From Candidatus Altarchaeum sp. (GTDB lineage Archaea; Altiarchaeota; Altiarchaeia; Altiarchaeales; Altiarchaeaceae): a DNA stretch of 12,080 nucleotides. Location of the stretch: NCBI GenBank assembly GCA_018260755.1, contig JAGTWP010000041.1:1-12080 (forward strand). Direction: 5' to 3'. A program made the translations under genes and the position numbers. The number at the start of each line of letters is the position of its first letter. The stretch's first letter is position 1. The notes beneath the pieces are model-generated. The model was given only the letters and a program-made list of their open reading frames with translations. It did not search any database and had not been told where the DNA came from. Positions 5,650 to 11,809 of this stretch are shown piece after piece.

Positions 5650-5818
5650 TACATGACTATCGGCTATCAACCGAATTAAATATTACTATTTAAATACTTG
5701 TATTTCACGACTATCGGCAATTAACCAAAGTAGATTATACCACTTACACAAATATTTTTGCACAAAATGGTAACCTTCAGTTTGGTTGCACATCTACTTT
5801 GCAGCCGATACTCATGTA
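5650..5818. repeat. Inverted and direct repeats in the divergent spacer (possible miniature element)
   Basis: Outer arms TACATGACTATCGGCT (5650-5665) and AGCCGATACTCATGTA (5803-5818) are inverted repeats with one mismatch. A perfect inner pair, CAAAGTAGAT (5726-5735) and ATCTACTTTG (5792-5801), lies within them, and AACCAAA/TTTGGTT (5723-5729, 5781-5787) gives an alternative pairing. ACTATCGGC also recurs as a direct repeat near 5656 and 5710, about 53 bases apart. The ~170-bp unit has no reading frame. It may be a miniature inverted-repeat element, a structured RNA, or paired operator sites for the flanking divergent genes. Confidence 0.6.
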
Positions 5819-5864
5819 TTATTGAATTTGATTTATTATTAATTAGAAAGGAATAACAAAAAGG

Positions 5865-5897
5865 ACATAAATTTTACATAAATTTTACATAAATTTT
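5865..5897 (+). repeat. Three tandem 11-bp units before the helicase fragment
   Basis: ACATAAATTTT is repeated exactly three times (5865-5875, 5876-5886, 5887-5897), ending 14 bases before the ATG at 5912. Each unit contains a TATA-like TAAATTTT, so the tract may offer several promoter registers to this start. Confidence 0.85.
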
Positions 5898-5911
5898 ATA
5901 AACAATAAACA

Positions 5912-6220
5912 ATGATAAATTTTACCGAAATTTTGAAAATTTATAATATTGTAAGACTTTATGATTATCAGGAAAAAGCAATAGCTGAAATAGACAAAGG
6001 AAAAAATTTAATTGTTTCAACGCCCACAGCAAGCGGAAAAACCCTGCTTGCAGAATACGGAATAGTCAGGGCATTAAATAATAACGGAAAAGCCATATAT
6101 GTTGTGCCGATGCGTGCATTAGCAAGCGAGAAGTTCAGGGAATTTGAAATTTATAAAAATTTTGGATACAAAGTAGTGCTTGAAAGGGAGGATATGGAAA
6201 GTTTAGATTTGAAACACTGA
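5912..6220 (+). pseudogene. N-terminal fragment of a Hel308/Ski2-like DNA helicase
   Basis: The frame encodes 102 residues matching only the first part of a superfamily 2 helicase. LYDYQEKAIAEI (17-28) is Q-motif-like, VSTPTASGKTLLAE (35-48) is motif I/Walker A with the Lys that holds ATP, and AIYVVPMRALASEKFREF (61-78) is motif Ia. Full archaeal Hel308 proteins are around 700 residues and should continue with a DEXH motif II. Here the frame ends in a TGA at 6218-6220 after MESLDLKH, and I find no DEXH, motif III or motif VI in any frame up to 6418. The gene is therefore a truncated remnant or a recombined copy. Without motifs II-VI it cannot be a working helicase, although the short product could still be made. 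The start is preceded by the 11-bp tandem repeats. Confidence 0.8.
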
Positions 6221-6418
6221 AATACAAATACAGCCGTTTAAATTTTGATGTTTTATTCACTAAAATTCTGTGTTATTGTGTTTATTTGCTGATTTATCAG
6301 GAGGTATATTTCTGCTCGATTTTTCTTTTCGCACATTTAAATAGAAATTTCTGTAAAAACAGCAGAGATATGCTTATGTTAATAGATTATACTTGTAATT
6401 AATAAATATGTCTTAAAA
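6221..6418. other. Spacer after the helicase fragment
   Basis: No gene is supported. One frame (from 6184, ending about 6400) happens to stay open and would encode an aromatic, Cys-rich string without helicase features. It lacks an early start codon and was not accepted. The promoter for the CCA-enzyme gene is expected near its 3' end, where TTAATAGATTATACTTG (from about 6378) is the best TATA-like stretch. Confidence 0.4.
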
Positions 6419-7858
6419 ATGGATGATAAAATTTCCCAGATTTCACAATTTACGAGCGAAGCGAGTAAATACACGAACGAAGTGAGCGTAATATTAAAGG
6501 ATGTTCTGGCAAAGATAAAGCCGTCAGCTGACCTAAAAGCAGAAAAGCACGACATAGCAAAATGTCTGCTCGCAGAGATTAAAAAATTAGGTAAGCATGC
6601 GGAAATTGTCGGTTCGCTTGCCAAAGATACAGACCTTGCTTATACTGCTTATGATACCGATATAGATATTTTTATCAAATTTCCCGTCCGATTTAAGAAA
6701 GATGACTTGGGAAAGATAGTCATTGAAATAGGGGAGAAAATTTTAACCGATTGTGAGATTGACTATGCAGAACATCCTTATATTAAGGGAAAATTTAAAA
6801 ATTTTTCAATAGAACTCGTGCCGTGCTACGACTTTGGCGAAGGAATATTCGGCGACTTTAAAAATATAGCAACATCTGTTGACAGAACAATATATCACAC
6901 GAAATATGTCAAGGAAAAGATAGAAAAGATGGAAAAGATGGAAAAGATAGAAAAAACAAGCAATAAAATTTCTTTAAACGATGAAATACGACTTTTAAAG
7001 CAGTTTATGAAGGGTTGTAATGTCTACGGAGCAGAGGCAAGTGTTAAGGGATTCAGCGGTTATCTTGCCGAACTAATGTGCATTTATTCTGGTTCTTTTA
7101 TTAATGTTATTAAAGGTGCATCGAAGTGGAAATTAAACACATTCATAGATATTGAAAACCAGTGGGAAGGGCAGGGAAAAATTTTGTTTGACGAACCCCT
7201 GATTGTCATTGACCCCGTTGATAAGAACAGGAATGTTGCCTCAGCAGTAAGCGAGGAAAATATGGCTAAATTTATCTATGCGTGCAGAAAGTTTTTGTTA
7301 AGTCCGTCAATTGACTTTTTTATCAGTGCTAAAAAAAAAGAAAAGAGCACAAAAGAAGAAATTTTATCGGCTATAAAAGAAAGGGGAACAAAATTTATTG
7401 CAATAAGATATGAGCATCAGTATATAAATATAAACAATTTATATCCTCAATTAGAAAAAACACGAAAGACATTAATAAAACAAACGGAAAAATTTAAATT
7501 TTGTGTTATGAATTCAAAGTCATACACAAGTAAGGACTGCACCAAAAGCTTGATGTTATTTGAATTTGAAATTTTTGAACTGCCGAATGTTGAAATAGTT
7601 ATTGGACCTCCGATAGATACATCCCTTGCCGATCAGGAGTCATTCATAAACAAGCACGGACAGAGAAAATTAAATGGCTGGAGATGGATTGCTACACAGG
7701 AGAGGAAATTTAAAAATGCGGTTGATTGTCTGAAATTTTTACTTTCGCAAAGACATGGATTCGGAAAGGAATTTGTAAATTTAGATGGAAAAATTGAGGA
7801 AGATGAAGAAATTTTAAAAGAACCTGAAATAATAGAGATATTAAAAGAAATGTTGTAA
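6419..7858 (+). CDS. cca: CCA-adding enzyme (class I archaeal tRNA nucleotidyltransferase)
   Basis: A 479-residue enzyme that adds or repairs the CCA tail of tRNA without a nucleic-acid template. The nucleotidyltransferase signature is clear: VGSLAKDTDL (64-73) supplies the Gly-Ser helix turn, and DTDIDIF (79-85) gives metal-binding Asp81 and Asp83. SIELVPCYDF (130-139) brings the third carboxylate as Glu132, where the well-studied Archaeoglobus enzyme has Asp. AEHPYIKGK (117-125), LLKQFMKG and the later GFSGYLAELM region are typical of the archaeal class. Two local oddities: residues 11-24 (FTSEASKYTNEVSV) are encoded by a dispersed DNA repeat, and residues near 166-178 are KIEKMEKMEKIEK from four 9-bp units. 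Both lengthen surface regions, making the protein slightly longer than usual. The start is at cttaaaaATG. It converges with the aminotransferase gene across only 27 bases. Confidence 0.93.
   Translation: MDDKISQISQFTSEASKYTNEVSVILKDVLAKIKPSADLKAEKHDIAKCLLAEIKKLGKHAEIVGSLAKDTDLAYTAYDTDIDIFIKFPVRFKKDDLGKIVIEIGEKILTDCEIDYAEHPYIKGKFKNFSIELVPCYDFGEGIFGDFKNIATSVDRTIYHTKYVKEKIEKMEKMEKIEKTSNKISLNDEIRLLKQFMKGCNVYGAEASVKGFSGYLAELMCIYSGSFINVIKGASKWKLNTFIDIENQWEGQGKILFDEPLIVIDPVDKNRNVASAVSEENMAKFIYACRKFLLSPSIDFFISAKKKEKSTKEEILSAIKERGTKFIAIRYEHQYININNLYPQLEKTRKTLIKQTEKFKFCVMNSKSYTSKDCTKSLMLFEFEIFELPNVEIVIGPPIDTSLADQESFINKHGQRKLNGWRWIATQERKFKNAVDCLKFLLSQRHGFGKEFVNLDGKIEEDEEILKEPEIIEILKEML
6449..6491 (+). 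repeat. Dispersed repeat embedded in the CCA-enzyme coding sequence
   Basis: Two adjacent imperfect units, ACGAGCGAAGCGAGTAAAT and ACACGAACGAAGTGAGCGTAA, lie in frame near the 5' end of the gene. The stretch 6467-6491 is identical to the intergenic 3051-3075. The translation TSEAS/TNEVS shows the duplication at protein level as well. The GCGAAGC core is a sequence known to form unusually stable DNA mini-hairpins. Confidence 0.75.
6914..6949 (+). repeat. Four tandem 9-bp coding units
   Basis: GAAAAGATA, GAAAAGATG, GAAAAGATG and GAAAAGATA follow one another in frame and encode (E-K-I/M)-type triplets. Length change by slippage in steps of nine bases would keep the frame and alter only a charged surface helix or loop. 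Confidence 0.85.
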
Positions 7859-7885
7859 ATCTGTAAATCTTGCAAAATTTTGATT

Positions 7886-9052
7886 TTACTTTTTCAATGA
7901 TTTGCACTTACTCAATACATCCAAAAATTCATCACATTCCTTCTTTGAAATTATTAAAGGTGGAAGCAATCGAACAGTATTGCCCGTATAAATCGTTAAA
8001 ATTCCGTTTTCAATTAACTCCATAACTGTTTTTTTTGCATCTTCAACATCAATTCCTATTAATAATCCCTTTCCTCTTATCTCTTTTATTTTTAAATTTT
8101 TTCCCTTTAATTCATTTAAATTTTTTATCAGATATTCCCCCATAATGCGGGCATTTTCAGGCAGGTTGTTGTAAGTTATATAATCAATCGCGGCATTTGC
8201 CGATGCACACGCAAGTGGATTTCCGATGTATGTTCCGCCATGCTCTCCCGGATTAAAATCAATTCCTCTGCAAAGCATTGCACCGATAGGAAAACCCCCC
8301 CCCATTGCCTTGGCAATACATACAACATCGGGCATTATATTTTCATATTGGAAACAAAACATCTTTCCTGTTCTTCCAAAGCCCACTGCAACTTCATCAA
8401 CGAGCATATAAATTCCCTTTTCATCGCATAATTGCCTGACTGCTTTTAAATATCCTTTGTCTGGAATTATTGTTCCTGATTCCGACTGAATCGGTTCAAG
8501 TAATACTGCCGCCGTATTTTCGGTAATTGCTTTTTCCAGTGCGTCAATATTATTGTATTCGGCAAATTTTGTAAAAGGAATTAACGGCTCAAACGGTTTT
8601 CTGAAATTTTCCTTCCATGTTAAACTTAATGAGCCAAGTGTTCTACCGTGAAAATCGTGTTCCATAGCAATAATTTCTTTTTTCTTTCCCCTCCGGACTA
8701 ATTTTATTGCTGCTTCAACCGCCTCTGTTCCGTCATTTGTAAAGAATACCTTTTCCATTCCGCTGATTTTTGTAAGTTTTTCCGCAAGTTCAATTTGTGG
8801 AATTGTATAAAGCCAGTTCGAAGTATGCATTAAAATTCCTACTTGCTTTTTTATTGCTTTAACAACCTCTTTATTACAATGCCCGACACTGTTTACCCCG
8901 ATTCCGGCAAACATGTCCAGATACTTCGTTCCGTTAACATCCCATAAATACATTCCTTTTCCTCTTTCAATCACAACAGGCAATCTTGAAAATGTATGCG
9001 TATAAAATTTTGCCTCTTTTTCAATTATCTCCTTATCTTTAAAATTTTCCAT
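7886..9052 (-). CDS. argD: Class III PLP aminotransferase, probable acetylornithine aminotransferase
   Basis: A 388-residue cytoplasmic enzyme, the normal size for ArgD/LysJ-type aminotransferases that move an amino group between glutamate and N-acetylornithine (arginine route) or its LysW-linked or lysine-pathway equivalents. Features in order: YLDMFAGIGVNSVGH (44-58), FFTNDGTEAVEAAIK (103-117) for the PLP phosphate, HDFHGRT (132-138) with the ring-stacking Phe135, EPIQ (186-189), VDE with Asp219 contacting the pyridine nitrogen, and AKAMGGG with the Schiff-base Lys248. Departures from the usual motifs are QSESG for QGEGG after EPI, and DEVAV for DEVQT. The second loses a Gln that is conserved in the family, so substrate choice may differ. 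GGG at 251-253 is encoded by a run of nine G. Start context aatttaaaATG. Which pathway it serves cannot be decided from this window. Confidence 0.85.
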   Translation of the reverse strand: MENFKDKEIIEKEAKFYTHTFSRLPVVIERGKGMYLWDVNGTKYLDMFAGIGVNSVGHCNKEVVKAIKKQVGILMHTSNWLYTIPQIELAEKLTKISGMEKVFFTNDGTEAVEAAIKLVRRGKKKEIIAMEHDFHGRTLGSLSLTWKENFRKPFEPLIPFTKFAEYNNIDALEKAITENTAAVLLEPIQSESGTIIPDKGYLKAVRQLCDEKGIYMLVDEVAVGFGRTGKMFCFQYENIMPDVVCIAKAMGGGFPIGAMLCRGIDFNPGEHGGTYIGNPLACASANAAIDYITYNNLPENARIMGEYLIKNLNELKGKNLKIKEIRGKGLLIGIDVEDAKKTVMELIENGILTIYTGNTVRLLPPLIISKKECDEFLDVLSKCKSLKK

Positions 9053-9140
9053 TTTAAATTTGATGTTTCATATATAAACAAAAGGTTATTAATTATGATA
9101 CAAAATATAAAGTTTAAAAAATTGCTACATTTAATTTATT

Positions 9141-9228
9141 ACCTTGTAATACCAAATTTATTACCTTGTAATACCAAATTTATTACCTCGTAATACCAAA
9201 TTTATTACCTTGTAATACCAAATTTTTA
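9141..9228 (+). repeat. Four tandem 22-bp iterons
   Basis: Units start at 9141, 9163, 9185 and 9207. Each contains GTAATACCAAATTT after ACCTT (ACCTC in the third). Units 1 and 2 are identical over all 22 bases, unit 3 has one substitution and unit 4 differs only at its last bases. A further half-match, TAATACCTAATTTTT, lies at about 9247-9261. The 22-bp period is about two helical turns, so a protein bound to each unit would sit on the same DNA face. The units have no unique spacers, so this is not a CRISPR array. Confidence 0.9.
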
Positions 9229-9239
9229 TATAATTTATT

Positions 9240-9251
9240 GTATTATAATAC
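9240..9251. promoter_or_regulatory. 12-bp perfect palindrome
   Basis: GTATTATAATAC is its own reverse complement and shares the TAATAC core of the neighbouring iterons, so it can be read as two head-to-head iteron cores. It lies 35 bases before the ATPase start, near the expected TATA/BRE position, which suits a repressor or activator site. Confidence 0.5.
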
Positions 9252-9285
9252 CTAATTTTTTATTAAAATAATACATTATACTACA

Positions 9286-10605
9286 ATGAATATTGAAACT
9301 TTAAAAGAAATAATAGTTGATCAGGAAAAAGAAATAGATTTAATAATAAAAGAACAAAAGATAATAAAAAGAGACGTAACGGAACCATATAGCAAGTTTA
9401 TAAAAAAAGATATCATAATAGTTATCACAGGGGTAAGAAGATGCGGGAAGTCAGTATTGTGTCATCAATTATTAAACAATAAAAAACACAGGTATATAAA
9501 CTTTGATGATGAACGACTAAAAGGATTAAAAGCAGATGAGCTCAATAATGTATTGAAGGCATTTTATGAATTATATGGCGATGCATCAGTTATTCTTTTA
9601 GATGAGGTACAAAATGTAGATGGATGGGAAATGTTTGTGAACCGACTGAATAGAATGGGAATAGAAGTAATTGTTACAGGAAGCAATTCCATGCTTTTAA
9701 GCAGCGAGATGGCAACTCATATCACAGGAAGGTATATTCCTTTAATACTATTTCCTTTTTCTTTCAGGGAATTTCTTAAATATGAAAAGATAGAAATATT
9801 AAAGACCGATTTTTATGATAGCAAAAAGGCATCATTAATAAAGAAGAAATTAGAGGAGTACATTCAAATAGGCGGTTTTCCGCAGGTTGTGCAAAATAAG
9901 GAAATTTCAAAGGAATATTTATCATCTCTTTATGATTCAATCCTTTTGAAAGATATAGTGTTAAGGCACAAAGTAAGATTTAGCAATCAGTTAAGGGATA
10001 TTTCAAATTATTTGCTTTCTAATCCAGGAGAAATAGTAAGTTATAACCGACTTACAAATCTTTTTGAGATAAAAAATATTCGTACTGTAAAGCAATATGT
10101 GTCTTATTTAGAAGAGGCATATTTAGTGTGCATGCTTAATAAATTTTCCTTTAAACAGCAGGAAATTATAAGAGCGAGAAAAAAAGCGTATCCGATTGAT
10201 GTTGGTTTATCAAATATTGTATCTGTAATTTCGAGGGAAAATAAATGGAAGAAAATAGAATGTATCGTTGCATTGGATCTTTTGAGAAGAAAAGACGGAG
10301 AACTATTTTACTGGCAGGATCAACAGGGGAATGAAGTGGATTTTATTGTTAAAAAAGGAAATGACATTAAAGAATTAATACAGGTTTGCTATGATATTGA
10401 AAACGAACATACGAAAAACAGAGAATCACGTTCTCTTTTGAAAGGAAGTAAAGAATTAAAATGTTCTAATTTATCCGTCATAACCTGGGATTTTGAATCA
10501 AAAGAAGAAATAGAAGAAAAGAAAATAACCTTTATTCCCCTATGGAAGTGGTTGTTAAAAGTTAATAATGATTCGGCAACAAATGATGAAAATTCATTGA
10601 TATAA
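9286..10605 (+). CDS. AAA-type ATPase with DUF4143 C-terminal domain
   Basis: A 439-residue protein of the common archaeal/bacterial family that joins an ATPase domain (AAA_14) to DUF4143. Walker A is GVRRCGKS (49-56), Walker B is VILLDEVQ (102-109), and the sensor-like VIVTGSNS (128-135) is followed by the family's ITGRYIPLILFPFSFREFL (146-164). The middle region (about 200-290) looks like a helical winged-helix part. The C-terminal part has EVDFIV (350-355) and ELIQV (363-367), the pattern of a degenerate PD-(D/E)xK nuclease-like core, with Gln where an active enzyme would have a catalytic Lys. The biological role of the family is unclear; DNA-related or toxin-antitoxin-like roles have been proposed. 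Length is normal with no frameshift. It is divergent from the aminotransferase across the 22-bp iterons and convergent with malate dehydrogenase over 33 bases. Confidence 0.88.
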   Translation: MNIETLKEIIVDQEKEIDLIIKEQKIIKRDVTEPYSKFIKKDIIIVITGVRRCGKSVLCHQLLNNKKHRYINFDDERLKGLKADELNNVLKAFYELYGDASVILLDEVQNVDGWEMFVNRLNRMGIEVIVTGSNSMLLSSEMATHITGRYIPLILFPFSFREFLKYEKIEILKTDFYDSKKASLIKKKLEEYIQIGGFPQVVQNKEISKEYLSSLYDSILLKDIVLRHKVRFSNQLRDISNYLLSNPGEIVSYNRLTNLFEIKNIRTVKQYVSYLEEAYLVCMLNKFSFKQQEIIRARKKAYPIDVGLSNIVSVISRENKWKKIECIVALDLLRRKDGELFYWQDQQGNEVDFIVKKGNDIKELIQVCYDIENEHTKNRESRSLLKGSKELKCSNLSVITWDFESKEEIEEKKITFIPLWKWLLKVNNDSATNDENSLI

Positions 10606-10638
10606 ACATTAGTGTCTTCTGTTGTGAGCAAAAAGGTA

Positions 10639-11607
10639 TTAAATTTTTATTTGGGCCAAAGTATTCTTTAAATTTTCCGCTGCTTTCTTAATTTTGGTCC
10701 TTTCTTCGTCGGAAATTTTTAATTCTGCAATTTTCTCAACACCATTTTTTCCGATTCGTACCGGCAATCCGATAAATAATTCACCATTAATTCCGTAGTT
10801 TCCGTTTGAAAGAACAGAACATGGTAAAATTTCATTCGTATCTTTCATTATAGCATTAATCATTTTGGCAACGGCAACTCCCGGCGCAAAGTAAGCACTC
10901 GCCCCGAAATCAGCAATTGTTTTTCCCGCAGATGTTGTTTTTTTTGCCGCTTCATTTAATTTTTCTTTGTCTCCTTCCTTAATTTTTAGTCGTTTAAGCC
11001 GTACAGTGCTTTCCATAGGAACCATTCCTTCTCCGTGTATTCCGAGAACAATCGCACCGCTAACATCTTTTAGACCACAATTAAAGACATCTGCAATAAA
11101 TTTTCTGTATCTCATAGAATCAAGTACACCTCCCATACCTATAATTTCTTTGCTGCTTTTATTGGAAATTTTATGGAGCGTTTCGTATACAACATAACTC
11201 ATAACATCTAACGGATTTGACACGACGATTACCTTTGCATCAGGCGAAAATTTCGCAATGTCTTCTGCTATTACTTTGATTATTGCAGCATTTTCGGAAA
11301 GTAATTGCTCTCTCGTCATTCCGGGTCCTCTCGGCTTTCCAGCTGTTATTACAATAATGTCAGAATCCGCTGCATCTTTCCTATTATCACTCGCAAAAAT
11401 TTCAACATCGTTCATTACTGCGTCTTTTATGTCTATCGCCATTCCTTTCATTAAATTTAATGCCTGCGGAATATCTATCATTGCTATCGTATTTTTTGTA
11501 TTTTCGTTTCTTTTATTTTTTCTTTTATTTCCCAAAATTTCTGCTATATTTCTGACACAACTTGAACCAACCCTGCCTCCTGCACCTATTACTGAAATTT
11601 TTACCAC
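10639..11607 (-). CDS. mdh: Malate dehydrogenase, archaeal LDH/MDH superfamily
   Basis: A 322-residue NAD(P)-dependent oxidoreductase interconverting malate and oxaloacetate. The Rossmann loop is GAGGRVGS (8-15), the GxxGRVGS type seen in methanogen enzymes. Asp45 at the end of the second strand (MIDI) favours NAD over NADP. KPRGPGMTR carries Arg93, the residue that selects malate over lactate, and Arg99 on the mobile loop. Asn131 (SNPLDV), Asp163 and Arg166 (VLDSMRY) and the catalytic His191 (GIHGEGMVP) complete the active site. Residues 27-40 (NKRKNKRNENTKNT) form an unusual low-complexity Lys/Asn insert before strand two. The start is GTG at 11605-11607, in the same ttaaa context as neighbouring ATG starts; it puts the Rossmann glycines at the standard distance from the N-terminus. 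Its 3' end faces that of the ATPase gene. Confidence 0.92.
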   Translation of the reverse strand: MVKISVIGAGGRVGSSCVRNIAEILGNKRKNKRNENTKNTIAMIDIPQALNLMKGMAIDIKDAVMNDVEIFASDNRKDAADSDIIVITAGKPRGPGMTREQLLSENAAIIKVIAEDIAKFSPDAKVIVVSNPLDVMSYVVYETLHKISNKSSKEIIGMGGVLDSMRYRKFIADVFNCGLKDVSGAIVLGIHGEGMVPMESTVRLKRLKIKEGDKEKLNEAAKKTTSAGKTIADFGASAYFAPGVAVAKMINAIMKDTNEILPCSVLSNGNYGINGELFIGLPVRIGKNGVEKIAELKISDEERTKIKKAAENLKNTLAQIKI

Positions 11608-11809
11608 TTTAAGTTTTCTTAAATTTTCAAAATTTATTTTTTATTTTTTATCTATTTAAATTATGTTTATATTACTATAAGCAAGCATTCCAAGAATAAT
11701 TATTGCTGAGAATATATTTGTATATTTATCTTTTTTTCTATTTTTAATTGTAATTTTTATTTTTAATGCAACAAAGCACAATAAAGCACAACAAACCAAA
11801 AATTAAAAG
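11608..11809. promoter_or_regulatory. Divergent promoter region of mdh and the pentapeptide gene
   Basis: About 200 bases of A+T-rich DNA serve two diverging genes. On the plus strand AAAGCACAA is repeated (near 11773 and 11783) about 30 bases before the start at 11810. On the minus strand several TATA-like tracts precede the mdh start, and none can be singled out. No reading frame is supported here. Confidence 0.4.

Larger units (their letters stand above)
9053..9285. promoter_or_regulatory. Divergent promoter region between the aminotransferase and ATPase genes
   Basis: This spacer must carry the promoters of both divergent genes. It contains four 22-bp iterons (9141-9228), a perfect 12-bp palindrome (9240-9251), and TATA-like sequence at about 9256-9267 (TTTTTATTAAAA), placed suitably for a leaderless start at 9286. 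The remaining 80 bases next to the aminotransferase gene are plain A+T-rich. Confidence 0.5.

Noticed and set aside
6184-6402. Open frame after the helicase fragment
   Set aside because: It lacks an early start codon, encodes an aromatic/Cys-rich string without helicase motifs, and does not restore the truncated protein.
6379-6624. Minus-strand frame opposite the 5' end of the CCA-enzyme gene
   Set aside because: It is a shadow of the coding strand, with its hydrophobic Ser/Leu/Ile content produced by the reverse complement of Lys/Glu-rich codons.
7633-7907. Two minus-strand frames opposite the 3' end of the CCA-enzyme gene
   Set aside because: They overlap each other and a strongly supported gene, and have low-complexity Phe/Ser/Leu composition.
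8226-8431. Two plus-strand frames inside the aminotransferase gene
   Set aside because: They are antisense to conserved catalytic motifs and have no start context or homology signal.
8996-9193. Plus-strand 65-codon frame running into the iterons
   Set aside because: Its C-terminal repeats are only the translated 22-bp iterons, and its 5' part is antisense to the aminotransferase N-terminus.
9141-9228. CRISPR array
   Set aside because: The repeats are directly adjacent with no unique spacers, and there are no cas genes in the window.
10389-10631. Minus-strand frame opposite the end of the ATPase gene
   Set aside because: It is a shadow of a well-supported coding region with no motif.
10967-11659. 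Plus-strand frames opposite malate dehydrogenase
   Set aside because: They are antisense to conserved active-site codons and are rich in Ser/Ile/Phe, as expected from the complement.
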